Source of the DNA: an uncultured Hymenobacter sp.
GTDB lineage: Bacteria; Bacteroidota; Bacteroidia; Cytophagales; Hymenobacteraceae
Direction: 5' to 3'
Assembly: GCA_937871705.1 (NCBI GenBank)
Contig: CALMOO010000830.1
Span: 1 to 11,438, forward strand
DNA: 11,438 nucleotides
Below are positions 1-6,587 of this stretch, piece after piece; positions within the stretch are counted from its first letter, which is position 1; each line of letters begins with the position of its first letter. The notes beneath the pieces were generated by a model, which saw only the letters and a program-made list of their open reading frames with translations, did no database searches and was not told where the DNA came from. Position numbers and translations under genes: made by a program.

Positions 1-318
1 GTCATGGTGAAAGTCTTCAAGCGGCACCAGTTGCAAGCGCCGCTGCCGCAGGCAATTAATACTTTTATTAACAACTATCCGCTTCAGCCAAGCCCCAAAC
101 GACGAGTCGCCCTTATACCCGCTCAACTCTCGAAACGCACTTAAGAAAGACTCTTGCAACACGTCTTCTGCCTCCGCATAATCGCCCGTTATGCGCAACG
201 CTGCGTTAAACATGGCCTTCGAATAGCGTCGGTATAGCTCTGCCTGAGCTTGGCGGTCATTCACCCGGCACCGCTCTACTAGCGGCGCATTAATATCGAT
301 ATACGCAACGGCTTCCAT
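1..318 (-). CDS. ECF-type RNA polymerase sigma factor, N-terminal part (cut by window edge)
   Basis: The 106 visible residues fit an extracytoplasmic-function sigma-70 factor, which directs RNA polymerase to a small stress or envelope regulon. Residues about 24-95 form the sigma region 2 domain: a helix with LYRRYSKAMFNAALRI, then GDYAEAEDVLQESFLSAF (core binding) and FGAWLKRIVVNKSINCLRQRR-like residues (region 2.3/2.4, -10 recognition). Region 4 and the stop codon lie beyond base 1. I chose the ATG at 318 because a promoter-like motif lies just upstream and no better start is in frame. The gene follows the ribosomal operon terminator on the same strand and seems independently transcribed. 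No anti-sigma gene is visible, and the regulon cannot be inferred. Family assignment is firm; subfamily is unknown. Confidence 0.88.
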   Translation of the reverse strand, partial: MEAVAYIDINAPLVERCRVNDRQAQAELYRRYSKAMFNAALRITGDYAEAEDVLQESFLSAFRELSGYKGDSSFGAWLKRIVVNKSINCLRQRRLQLVPLEDFHHD

Positions 319-343
319 AGGCAAACTCAGCTTGGATAAGGCG
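319..343. other. Short leader of the sigma factor gene; remaining upstream gap has no gene
   Basis: The gap between the sigma factor start (318) and the operon terminator (514) contains the promoter above and about 140 bases (374-513) with no gene. Two small inverted repeats occur there: GAGTA/TACTC at 418-434 with a 7-base loop, and the palindrome AGTAATTACT near 498-507. Neither is enough to name a site. Confidence 0.4.
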
Positions 344-373
344 CAAAGGTCGGCAGCTTTCTGATTGTAGCAA
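344..373 (-). promoter_or_regulatory. Bacteroidota-type promoter for the ECF sigma gene
   Basis: On the minus strand, TTG at 373-371 is followed after 19 bases by GACCTTTG at 351-344. This is one mismatch from the Bacteroidota -7 consensus TAnnTTTG, with spacing inside the usual 17-23 range. It would start transcription about 20 bases before the ATG at 318. The match is by eye and the first base of the -7 element is off-consensus. Confidence 0.5.
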
Positions 374-513
374 CAGACAAACCCAACCAATAGTAGGTTG
401 CACGAGCCTATGTGAATGAGTACTTAAGTTACTCTACTAAATTGATTTAACAGCCATGTGGCTACCTGCCTTCAGATGCTATTAAAGCGAGTTGAGTAGT
501 AATTACTGAATAC

Positions 514-544
514 AAAAAGGGGACGCACCTTCCGGCACGTCCCC
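514..544 (-). terminator. Intrinsic terminator of the spc-alpha ribosomal operon
   Basis: On the minus strand GGGGACGTGCC (544-534), a GGAA tetraloop of the GNRA type (533-530) and GGTGCGTCCCC (529-519) form an 11-bp stem with two internal G-U wobbles. Five U residues follow (518-514). The hairpin begins 22 bases after the rplQ stop codon, where the operon should end, and separates it from the sigma factor gene. Confidence 0.92.
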
Positions 545-566
545 TCTGCATCATGGTTTTAGTTGC

Positions 567-1148
567 TTAAGCTTGAGGCGTCTGCGTCTCTTCCGCAGGT
601 GCGTCTAGCGTAGTAGCTTCAGCCTCCGTTGGAGAAACGGCAGGCGCTTCCGTAGCCGAAGTTACTTCAGCTGCCGAAGTACCCGCTTCGTTGCTAGTGC
701 CTTCAGCGCCTTTACCACCACGGCGACGCGAACGACGGGTAGTAGTAGACTTAGCCTCCGTAGCGTTCTTAGCTTCGAGCAGCGTTTCGTTGAAGTCAAC
801 CAATTCAATTACGCACATATCCGCGTTGTCACCACTGCGGGTAGCACTCAGCTTTAAAATGCGGGTATAGCCACCAGGACGGGTAGCAATTCGGCCAGCT
901 ACTTCGCCATACAGCTCCTTGATGCTTTCCTTGTTTTGCAGGGTAGCAAATACCGTACGGCGCGAGTGCGTTGTGTCGTCCTTAGCCTTAGTCAGTAGCG
1001 GCTCTACAAACTGGCGTAAGGCTTTGGCCTTAGCTACCGTCGTCGAAACGCGCTTATGAAGAATTAGCGATGAAGCCATGTTCGACAGCATCGCATTGCG
1101 GTGGGCGGCGGTGCGGCCCAAGTGGTTAATTTTTTTACCGTGTCTCAT
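567..1148 (-). CDS. rplQ: 50S ribosomal protein L17 (bL17) with C-terminal extension
   Basis: L17 binds 23S rRNA on the outside of the large subunit near the exit tunnel. The N-terminal core (residues 1-120) has the family signature MRHGKKINHLGRTAAHRNAM, followed by LSNMASSLILHKRVSTTVAKAK and the R-PGGYTRILKL segment near residues 90-100. At 193 residues it is about 65 longer than E. coli L17. Residues 121-193 are a low-complexity tail with a basic patch (RRSRRRGGKG, 138-147) and then an Ala/Glu/Thr-rich acidic stretch. Longer L17 tails are usual in Bacteroidota. It is the last gene of the operon, separated from rpoA by 190 bases with a strong hairpin. No Shine-Dalgarno sequence precedes the ATG. 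Confidence 0.97.
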   Translation of the reverse strand: MRHGKKINHLGRTAAHRNAMLSNMASSLILHKRVSTTVAKAKALRQFVEPLLTKAKDDTTHSRRTVFATLQNKESIKELYGEVAGRIATRPGGYTRILKLSATRSGDNADMCVIELVDFNETLLEAKNATEAKSTTTRRSRRRGGKGAEGTSNEAGTSAAEVTSATEAPAVSPTEAEATTLDAPAEETQTPQA

Positions 1149-1268
1149 CGGACAAATTGGTTAAATGCTACGCTTGCGGACCAGGACCACGGCGGGCTAA
1201 AAAGCCTCATTAGAACCCCAGCCCCGAGGGCGTAGCGAGTGAAAAAGGATTGTTAAGTAATAATTTCT
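1149..1268 (-). other. Leader region of rplQ
   Basis: The 120 bases between the long hairpin and the rplQ start contain no gene. There is a small hairpin (GGCT at 1195-1198, AGCC at 1203-1206) and, on the plus strand, a GGACCAGGACCA tandem at about 1178-1189. The 11-mer TTGCGGACCAG at 1174-1184 recurs before rpsM. No promoter or Shine-Dalgarno motif was recognised. Confidence 0.35.
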
Positions 1269-1330
1269 AAAAAGTTGAGGGTTAATTGCCGCTGTTGCCC
1301 GAAAAGCAACAACTAGCAATTAACCCTCAA
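1269..1330 (-). terminator. Long hairpin with U-tract between rpoA and rplQ (terminator or attenuator)
   Basis: A perfect 15-base inverted repeat (TTGAGGGTTAATTGC at 1275-1289, its complement at 1316-1330) encloses a second 6-bp stem, TGTTGC (1293-1298) with GCAACA (1306-1311). Read on the minus strand the stem is followed by one C and then five U residues (1273-1269). It starts 8 bases after the rpoA stop. This has the form of an intrinsic terminator inside the operon, so it may lower rplQ transcription or act as a processing or stability element. I see no TAnnTTTG promoter between it and rplQ, so rplQ probably relies on read-through. Confidence 0.75.
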
Positions 1331-1338
1331 TAATTCGC

Positions 1339-2328
1339 CTAGTCTTCGTCTAAACGATACTTGCTCAAGTCCATACCGAAGTGAAGACCCTTCTCTTCCA
1401 CGAGATTTTCCAGCTCGGTCAAGCTCTTCTTACCGAAGTTGCGAAACTTCATCATGTCGGCCATATCAAGCTGCACTAGCTCGCCAAGCGTCTTGATGTC
1501 AGCTGCCTTCAAGCAGTTATAAGCGCGTACCGAAAGGTCCATCTCGCCGAGCGAAGTTTTCAACACCTTACGCATAGCCAGCGTCTCTTCATCAATCGGC
1601 TCAGCCACAGCTGGACGATTGCCACTGAGTTGTATCGTGCTGTCCGAGAACAACATGAAATGCTGAATTAAGATGTTAGCTGCACCTTTTAGTGCTTCCT
1701 CCGGGTGAATAGAACCATCCGTCTGAATCTCAATCAGCAAGCGCTCGTAGTCAGTTTTCTGCTCTACCCGCGTGTTCTCAATACTATACTTCACGTTCTT
1801 AATAGGCGTGTAGATAGCATCAATCGCGATTTGCCCAAAAACTTGGTCGTTCGGCTTGTTCTCATCGGCCGGTACGTAGCCCCGGCCCCGGTTGATGGTT
1901 AATTCAAACTCTAGGTCTTTAGCCGAATCCAGATTACAAATAACCAGTTTTGGATTTAGAATCTGAAAGCCTACAGCAAACTTACCGATGTCACCTGCTG
2001 TGAACGTATCTTGTCCACTTATGCGCACCGTAATCTTGTCCTCAATGGCGTCGCTAATTTTCTTGAAGCGCACCTGCTTAAGGTTAAGGATGATTTCGGA
2101 CATATCCTCAATCACCCCTTCAATCGTCGAAAACTCGTGCAACACTGAAGTTGTGCGCACCGACGTGATGGCGAAGCCCTCTAGCGATGACAAGAGAATG
2201 CGACGTAGCGCGTTTCCGATTGTGACGCCGTAGCCCTTCTCCAGAGGCTTGAATTCAAACGTTCCGGTAAAGTCGTCGGATTTCTCCATCACCACTTTCT
2301 CCGGCATCTGAAAAGCTAAGATTGACAT
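1339..2328 (-). CDS. rpoA: DNA-directed RNA polymerase subunit alpha
   Basis: The alpha subunit dimerises to nucleate RNA polymerase assembly, and its C-terminal domain contacts DNA and activators. At 329 residues it has the E. coli length. The N-terminal domain (1 to about 235) carries GYGVTIGNALRRILLSSLEG (33-51), where the LRRILLSS helix contacts beta, and HPEEALKGAANIL near 208-220. The C-terminal domain (about 250-320) has LSVRAYNCLKAADIKTLGEL and FGKKSLTELENLV. By alignment from memory, R268 and N271 correspond to E. coli R265 and N268 of the DNA-binding surface. It lies between rpsD and rplQ, the standard alpha-operon position. A plain A+T-rich sequence without Shine-Dalgarno precedes the ATG. 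Confidence 0.98.
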   Translation of the reverse strand: MSILAFQMPEKVVMEKSDDFTGTFEFKPLEKGYGVTIGNALRRILLSSLEGFAITSVRTTSVLHEFSTIEGVIEDMSEIILNLKQVRFKKISDAIEDKITVRISGQDTFTAGDIGKFAVGFQILNPKLVICNLDSAKDLEFELTINRGRGYVPADENKPNDQVFGQIAIDAIYTPIKNVKYSIENTRVEQKTDYERLLIEIQTDGSIHPEEALKGAANILIQHFMLFSDSTIQLSGNRPAVAEPIDEETLAMRKVLKTSLGEMDLSVRAYNCLKAADIKTLGELVQLDMADMMKFRNFGKKSLTELENLVEEKGLHFGMDLSKYRLDED

Positions 2329-2495
2329 ATGTGGGGCATTTAGTTATTTAAAAGTAAAGCAAGCCAAGGCTTGCTAAGTTCCCCAAAACCAGTCTGTTGT
2401 AATTTTCAGACTCCTTGCCCCCACCGGGAATGAGCCAGGGGTAGGGTTAGCACAAATGCGGCCCGAGCCAAGCCCAGGCCGCACTAAGTGCCTTA
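2329..2495 (-). promoter_or_regulatory. Hairpin-rich gap between rpsD and rpoA
   Basis: This 167-base gap holds three inverted repeats in minus-strand reading order. TGCGGCC/GGCCGCA (2483-2457, 7 bp) lies just after the rpsD stop and is followed by UUUGUG. AGTCTG/CAGACT (2412-2391) has a 10-base loop. GCAAGCC/GGCTTGC (2374-2359, 7 bp) is followed by UUUACUUUU just before rpoA. A Shine-Dalgarno-like AAGGAG lies on the minus strand at about 2416-2411, over 80 bases from the rpoA ATG. No TAnnTTTG promoter is seen. The hairpins could tune rpoA expression relative to rpsD; this is inference. Confidence 0.5.
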
Positions 2496-3101
2496 TTACT
2501 TCGAATACAATTCGACGATAAGCTGCTCCGAAATCTTCTCCGGAATCAACTCACGCGACGGCATGTTGGTGAACTTACCCACCATGTCTTTGCCATCCCA
2601 CTCCAGCCACGAGAACTGACGCGAGTTGCGAACAGTCAGGCTAGTGGTAATTGCTTCTAGTGACTTTGACTTCTCGCGTACGCCAACCTGGTCACCAGGA
2701 CGAAGCTTATACGAAGGAATATTTACTACTTCGCCGTTCACAGTGATGTGCTTGTGTGACACCAACTGGCGAGCCGCACGACGTGTGCTAGCAATACCGA
2801 AGCGATAAACTACGTTGTCGAGGCGCGACTCCAGCAAGCCAAGCAGATTGTCACCGGTGATACCAGGTAATACTGCTGCTTTGTGGAAGAGGTTCTCAAA
2901 GTATTTCTCAAGTACGCCGTACAGGTATTTTACCTTCTGCTTCTCCATCAACTGGACAGCATATTCCGACTGCTTCTTGCGACGGCCACGGCCATGTTGG
3001 CCGGGAGGATAGTTCTTTTTATTGAGCGCTTTGCTCGGACCGAAAATCGGCTCCGAAAAGCGGCGGGCGATTTTGGCGGTAGGGCCAGTATAACGTGCCA
3101 T
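2496..3101 (-). CDS. rpsD: 30S ribosomal protein S4 (uS4)
   Basis: S4 is a primary assembly protein of the small subunit, binding the 5' domain of 16S rRNA; in several bacteria it also represses its own operon. The 201 residues begin MARYTGPTAKIARRFSEPIFG and include YPPGQHGRGRRKKQSEYAVQL (31-51). The S4 RNA-binding domain (about 90-150) has ESRLDNVVYRFGIASTRRAAR and the loop VSHKHITVNGEVVNIPSYKL. There is no N-terminal Cys cluster, so this is a zinc-free S4. It lies 26 bases after rpsK, in standard alpha-operon order. No Shine-Dalgarno is seen at its start. Confidence 0.98.
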   Translation of the reverse strand: MARYTGPTAKIARRFSEPIFGPSKALNKKNYPPGQHGRGRRKKQSEYAVQLMEKQKVKYLYGVLEKYFENLFHKAAVLPGITGDNLLGLLESRLDNVVYRFGIASTRRAARQLVSHKHITVNGEVVNIPSYKLRPGDQVGVREKSKSLEAITTSLTVRNSRQFSWLEWDGKDMVGKFTNMPSRELIPEKISEQLIVELYSK

Positions 3102-3127
3102 GTGGTAGTACTAACAGAAATGAAAAA

Positions 3128-3520
3128 TCAAACGCGGCGACGCTTAGGCGGGCGGCAGCCGTTGTGCGGCAGCGGCGTCACGTCGCGGATGGTCGTCACT
3201 TCAATGCCCACGTTACCTAAGGCGCGGATAGCCGACTCGCGACCTGCACCCGGGCCTTTCACGAAGATTTCGGCTTTACGCATACCCAAATCATGAGCTA
3301 CTTTGCCGCAGTCCGTAGCTGCCATCTGAGCAGCATAAGGAGTATTTTTCTTCGAGCCCCGGAAACCCATCTTACCTGCTGAAGCCCAAGAGATTACTTG
3401 GCCGTTCGAGTTGGTTACTGAGATGATGATGTTGTTAAAGGAGGCGCGAATGTGGACTTGGCCCACCTGCTCCACCACGACAAGCCGTTTCTTGGCTTTG
3501 TCTTTTCTTTTTTGTGCCAT
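3128..3520 (-). CDS. rpsK: 30S ribosomal protein S11 (uS11)
   Basis: S11 forms part of the platform of the 30S subunit close to the mRNA path at the E site. The 130 residues show the family core VHIRASFNNIIISVTNSNG (22-40), WASAGKMGFRGSKKNTPYAAQ and the C-terminal signature DVTPLPHNGCRPPKRRRV. It sits between rpsM and rpsD as usual. The ATG at 3520 is preceded by an A/C-rich leader without a near Shine-Dalgarno, but a perfect AAGGAGGT occurs about 38 bases upstream inside a hairpin (see the 3553-3590 entry). Confidence 0.98.
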   Translation of the reverse strand: MAQKRKDKAKKRLVVVEQVGQVHIRASFNNIIISVTNSNGQVISWASAGKMGFRGSKKNTPYAAQMAATDCGKVAHDLGMRKAEIFVKGPGAGRESAIRALGNVGIEVTTIRDVTPLPHNGCRPPKRRRV

Positions 3521-3552
3521 TTGGTTGTCGCTAAAACACGGCAGGTGTTGTT

Positions 3553-3590
3553 GTTCCTACCTCCTTGCCTGCAGGTAAAGGGGTAGGAAC
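3553..3590 (-). promoter_or_regulatory. Hairpin enclosing a Shine-Dalgarno-like AAGGAGGT between rpsM and rpsK
   Basis: A perfect 9-base inverted repeat (GTTCCTACC at 3553-3561, GGTAGGAAC at 3582-3590) lies in the 88-base gap between rpsM and rpsK. The minus-strand AAGGAGGT (3566-3559) is partly within the 3' arm of the stem, and a CCTGCAGG palindrome occupies the loop. No U-tract follows, so it is not a simple terminator. The spacing to the rpsK ATG is too long for ordinary initiation. A structural or regulatory role is inferred only. Confidence 0.5.
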
Positions 3591-3608
3591 GACGATTGCC
3601 GCTATAAA

Positions 3609-3986
3609 TTATTTCGTTGCTTTTTTCTTACCAGCCACAGTCTTACGCTTACCCTTACGGGTACGCGAGTTGTTTTTGGTGTGCTGGCCACGCACTGGTA
3701 AGCCTTTGCGGTGACGCAGACCTCGGTAGCAGCCAATGTCCATTAGACGCTTGATGTTGAGCTGAATCTCAGAACGCAAAACGCCCTCAGTCTTGTGCCC
3801 AGCAGCGATGATGTTACGCACCTCGCCAGCCTCAGCCTCCGTCCAATCCTTTACTTTTTTGTTGACATCAATGCCAGCTTGAGTAAGGATTTTGATTGAG
3901 TTGCTCCGGCCAATGCCGAAAATATAAGTCAGGGCGATTTCGCCGCGCTTGTTGTCCGGGATGTCAACCCCTGCGATACGAGCCAT
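3609..3986 (-). CDS. rpsM: 30S ribosomal protein S13 (uS13)
   Basis: S13 lies in the head of the 30S subunit, bridges to the 50S subunit and touches P-site tRNA with its basic C-terminal tail. The 125 residues begin MARIAGVDIPDNKRGEIALT, contain the helix-turn region YIFGIGRSNSIKIL and the family signature GLRHRKGLPVRGQHTKNNSR (about 90-109), and end in a Lys-rich tail. It is the first gene of the alpha part of the cluster, 114 bases after rpmJ and 88 bases before rpsK. No Shine-Dalgarno motif is seen. Confidence 0.98.
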   Translation of the reverse strand: MARIAGVDIPDNKRGEIALTYIFGIGRSNSIKILTQAGIDVNKKVKDWTEAEAGEVRNIIAAGHKTEGVLRSEIQLNIKRLMDIGCYRGLRHRKGLPVRGQHTKNNSRTRKGKRKTVAGKKKATK

Positions 3987-4100
3987 ATTAGTTGATTAGG
4001 TATTTGCGGACCAGAAAGTCCGGCAACGGCTTGGAAGGCGACCAGTCAAACAAGAGTTTAGCCAATCAGTACCCAAGGCTCCGGGTTTCTGAAAAATTAT
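3987..4100 (-). promoter_or_regulatory. Gap before rpsM with small hairpins (possible alpha-operon leader)
   Basis: The 114-base gap between rpmJ and rpsM is the position where the E. coli alpha-operon mRNA carries the S4-binding pseudoknot. Here I see CGGAC (4007-4011) pairing with GTCCG (4018-4022) around a 6-base loop, 20 bases before the ATG. There is also an ACCC/GGGT pair near the rpmJ stop. No TAnnTTTG promoter was found. Similarity to a known S4 leader is not visible by eye; any regulatory role is a guess from location. Confidence 0.3.
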
Positions 4101-4217
4101 TTAGCCCTGACGCTGCTTGAAGCGTGGGTTCTTCTTGTTGATAACGTAGAGCTTACCGTTGCGACGGATGATTTTGCAATCAACGCTACGTTTCTTCACC
4201 GAGGTTTTTACTTTCAT
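4101..4217 (-). CDS. rpmJ: 50S ribosomal protein L36 (bL36), zinc-free form
   Basis: This 38-residue protein is the smallest large-subunit protein and packs on 23S rRNA near the factor-binding region. The translation starts MKVKTSVKKRSVDCKIIRRN and ends with the diagnostic LYVINKKNPRFKQRQG. Only one cysteine (residue 14) is present, so the four-ligand zinc site of the C+ form is missing; this C- form does not bind zinc. It lies between infA (23-base gap) and rpsM, the standard position. An AAGG lies a few bases before the ATG and is one of the few Shine-Dalgarno-like sequences in the operon. Confidence 0.97.
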   Translation of the reverse strand: MKVKTSVKKRSVDCKIIRRNGKLYVINKKNPRFKQRQG

Positions 4218-4240
4218 GACCTTGAAAAGAACGAAAAAAT

Positions 4241-4459
4241 TTACTTGTAACGATATTTAATGCGGCCTTTAGACAAATCGTAGGGCGACATTTCTAGTTT
4301 CACCTTGTCACCGGGCAGAATCTTAATATAGTGCATCCGCATCTTACCCGAGATGTGGGCAATAAGCTGGTGCCCATTCTCCAATTCCACACGGAACATG
4401 GCGTTGGACAGGGCTTCAAGGATGGTACCGTCCTGCTCGATAGAGGCTTGTTTTGCCAT
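4241..4459 (-). CDS. infA: Translation initiation factor IF-1
   Basis: IF-1 occupies the A site of the 30S subunit during initiation and helps IF-2 and IF-3. The 72-residue length is the family standard. The protein is one OB/S1-like fold: MAKQASIEQDGTILEAL, then FRVELENGHQLIAHISGKMR and HYIKILPGDKVKLEMSPYDL, ending GRIKYRYK. It starts 5 bases after the map stop codon, suggesting translational coupling. The map-infA-rpmJ-rpsM order is the usual junction between spc and alpha operons in this group. Confidence 0.98.
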   Translation of the reverse strand: MAKQASIEQDGTILEALSNAMFRVELENGHQLIAHISGKMRMHYIKILPGDKVKLEMSPYDLSKGRIKYRYK

Positions 4460-4464
4460 AAGGG

Positions 4465-5247
4465 CTACTTCAGTGCTTTTTCTATGAATTCAAACGAAGT
4501 CAGAATCTCTGCTTTGTCTTTTCTAACAACAACCGTGTGCTCAAAGTGCGCAGCTGGTTTTTTATCACGGGTTCGGATAGTCCAGCCATCCTTTTCTTGT
4601 ACCACGTCTTTCTTACCAAGTGTAACCATTGGTTCAATGGCGAGGGTCATGCCGGCTTGTAATAGCGGCCCCGAGCCCCTTTTGCCATAATTAGGCACAT
4701 CAGGTTTCTCATGCAGCTTGGCTCCTACTCCATGCCCGACTAGTTCGCGAACCACACCATAACCTTTGGAAGCAACATGGTGCTGAATGGCATAACTGAT
4801 ATCCCCAATGCGGTTACCAATTACGGCTTGCTCGATGCCTTTGTACAACGATGCTTCAGTTTCCTTTAGCAGTTGCTGTACATCCAGCGACACCTCCCCG
4901 ATTGGATAAGTGTAAGCACTATCTGCATGGTAGCCGTTGAGGAACACCCCACAATCTACCGAGAGAATGTCACCGCTCTTCAGCGGTTCGTCAGTAGCAA
5001 ACCCGTGTACTACTATCGAATTTGGACTTAGGCAGAGACTATATGGAAAGTTGTTGTAACCTTTGAAAGAAGGGGTAGCACCATTATCACGTATAAACTC
5101 TTCAGCACGATGGTCAAGCTGCCGCGTTGTAGCACCTTCGCGCACCAACTTGGCCACCTCGCCGTGAGCGCGCGCCAGCAGCCGACCCGCAGCTCGCATT
5201 AAATCTATTTCTTCTTCGGTTTTAAACTGAATAACTCCGGTTGACAT
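4465..5247 (-). CDS. map: Methionine aminopeptidase, type I
   Basis: The enzyme removes the initiator methionine from new cytosolic proteins with a two-metal active site. All five metal ligands are present: D98 (SVDCG), D109 (HADSAYT), H172 (VGHGVG), E205 (AIEPM) and E236 (FEHT), each offset by one from the E. coli numbering, with the substrate-site H81 in VVHGF. At 260 residues it has no N-terminal zinc-finger extension, so it is the short type Ia form. It lies 7 bases after secY and 5 before infA, well packed in the operon. Confidence 0.97.
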   Translation of the reverse strand: MSTGVIQFKTEEEIDLMRAAGRLLARAHGEVAKLVREGATTRQLDHRAEEFIRDNGATPSFKGYNNFPYSLCLSPNSIVVHGFATDEPLKSGDILSVDCGVFLNGYHADSAYTYPIGEVSLDVQQLLKETEASLYKGIEQAVIGNRIGDISYAIQHHVASKGYGVVRELVGHGVGAKLHEKPDVPNYGKRGSGPLLQAGMTLAIEPMVTLGKKDVVQEKDGWTIRTRDKKPAAHFEHTVVVRKDKAEILTSFEFIEKALK

Positions 5248-5254
5248 AGTCGTT

Positions 5255-6571
5255 CTACGAAGCTAACGCAATTGGCTGAGTAGTGCGCCCACGTAGCTTA
5301 CCCGACTTCATCATTCCATCGTAATGACGCATCAATAAGTAGCTCTCTACTTGGTTGAGCGTGTCAAGTACTACGCCAACCATAATGATAAGCGAAGTCC
5401 CTCCATAAAATAACGATAGCGGGCGAGTTACACCTAACAACAGCGCCAATGTTGGGAAAACTGCAATTAAAGCCAATGCCACAGCACCCGGCAACGTCAC
5501 GCGAGTTAGAACCTCATCAATAAATTCAGAAGTATCCCTACCTGGCTTGATACCTGGCACAAAGCCACCACTGCGTTTAAGGTCATCCGCAATCTGATTG
5601 GGATTGACGCTGATAGCAGTGTAGAAGTAAGTGAATACAACAATTAGCAAAGCAAACACTGTATTATAGACCCAGTGTTCCGGCGAAAAATAAGCTGCTA
5701 TAGTGGCAGCCAAATCACTATTTTTATCCCAAGCTGATGCAGCAATGCTAGGCACGAACATCAACGATTGAGCAAAAATGATGGGCATAACTCCCGCAGC
5801 ATTTACTTTCAGCGGAATGAACTGTCGCTGGGCATCCAACTGCGTAGCACTACCTACCTGCTTGGCGTATTGTACTGGAATCCGACGTACCGCTTGCGTT
5901 AACACAATAACAGCCATCACAACCAAAAATAGGACAACTAACTCAAGCAAGAAAATCAATGACTTATTAACTCCTTTTGCAGCTGCTTCTCCAATAAGAG
6001 CGCCAGGCAAGCGCGAGACAATTCCAATCATGATAATCATGGAGATACCGTTACCAATGCCTTTATCCGTAATCTTCTCTCCTAACCACATGCAAAACAA
6101 CGTTCCCGCCGTAATAATGAGCATGGTAGATATAGTAAAGAAAGTGCCTGGAGTCATGATGGCTTCAGCATTGATAGTCGCCAGGAAACCTACAGACTGT
6201 GCCATTACAATTGGAATGGTCAGTACGCGGGTGTATTGATTGATTTTCTTGCGCCCTGACTCACCCTCTTTTTGCAGCTTTTGAAAATACGGCACCGCAA
6301 TCGTGAGCAGTTGCAACACGATAGAAGCTGAGATGTAGGGCATAATACCCAGCGCAAAGATGGACGCGTGGCTAAATGCACCGCCAAGCAACGTATCCAA
6401 GATGCCGAATACGCCGCCTGTACCCTGCTTAAGACGCGTAGGGTCAACACCAGGCAATACTACATAGCAGCCTAGCCGATATATAGCAATGAAAAATAGC
6501 GTATTGAGGATTCGCGTACGCAAATCCTCAATCGCAAAAATATCCTTTATCGTGTTGATAAACTTATTCAT
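5255..6571 (-). CDS. secY: Preprotein translocase channel subunit SecY
   Basis: SecY forms the inner-membrane channel through which SecA or the ribosome pushes unfolded proteins, with SecE and SecG (not in this window). The 438 residues contain about ten hydrophobic segments. Recognisable landmarks are the N-terminal IEDLRTRILNTLFFIAIYRLG (15-34), GIMPYISASIVLQLLT (75-90, plug/TM2), GEKITDKGIGNGISMII (164-180), the cytosolic loop IPLKVNAAGVMPIIFAQ (252-268) and NPNQIADDLKRSGGFVPGI (323-341), whose arginine-containing loop precedes the SecA/ribosome-contacting region. It starts 16 bases after rplO, in standard spc order. This stretch is lower in G+C than the neighbouring ribosomal genes. Confidence 0.98.
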   Translation of the reverse strand: MNKFINTIKDIFAIEDLRTRILNTLFFIAIYRLGCYVVLPGVDPTRLKQGTGGVFGILDTLLGGAFSHASIFALGIMPYISASIVLQLLTIAVPYFQKLQKEGESGRKKINQYTRVLTIPIVMAQSVGFLATINAEAIMTPGTFFTISTMLIITAGTLFCMWLGEKITDKGIGNGISMIIMIGIVSRLPGALIGEAAAKGVNKSLIFLLELVVLFLVVMAVIVLTQAVRRIPVQYAKQVGSATQLDAQRQFIPLKVNAAGVMPIIFAQSLMFVPSIAASAWDKNSDLAATIAAYFSPEHWVYNTVFALLIVVFTYFYTAISVNPNQIADDLKRSGGFVPGIKPGRDTSEFIDEVLTRVTLPGAVALALIAVFPTLALLLGVTRPLSLFYGGTSLIIMVGVVLDTLNQVESYLLMRHYDGMMKSGKLRGRTTQPIALAS

Positions 6572-6587
6572 TGCTCGTGTTTAGAAG

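Noticed and set aside
374..513. Possible small RNA or tRNA in the gap before the sigma factor gene
   Set aside because: Only weak 5-bp stems are visible, with no promoter or terminator of its own.
1705..3296. Plus-strand open frames opposite rpoA, rpsD and rpsK
   Set aside because: They lie entirely or largely antisense to well-conserved genes, have no family resemblance and no start signals.
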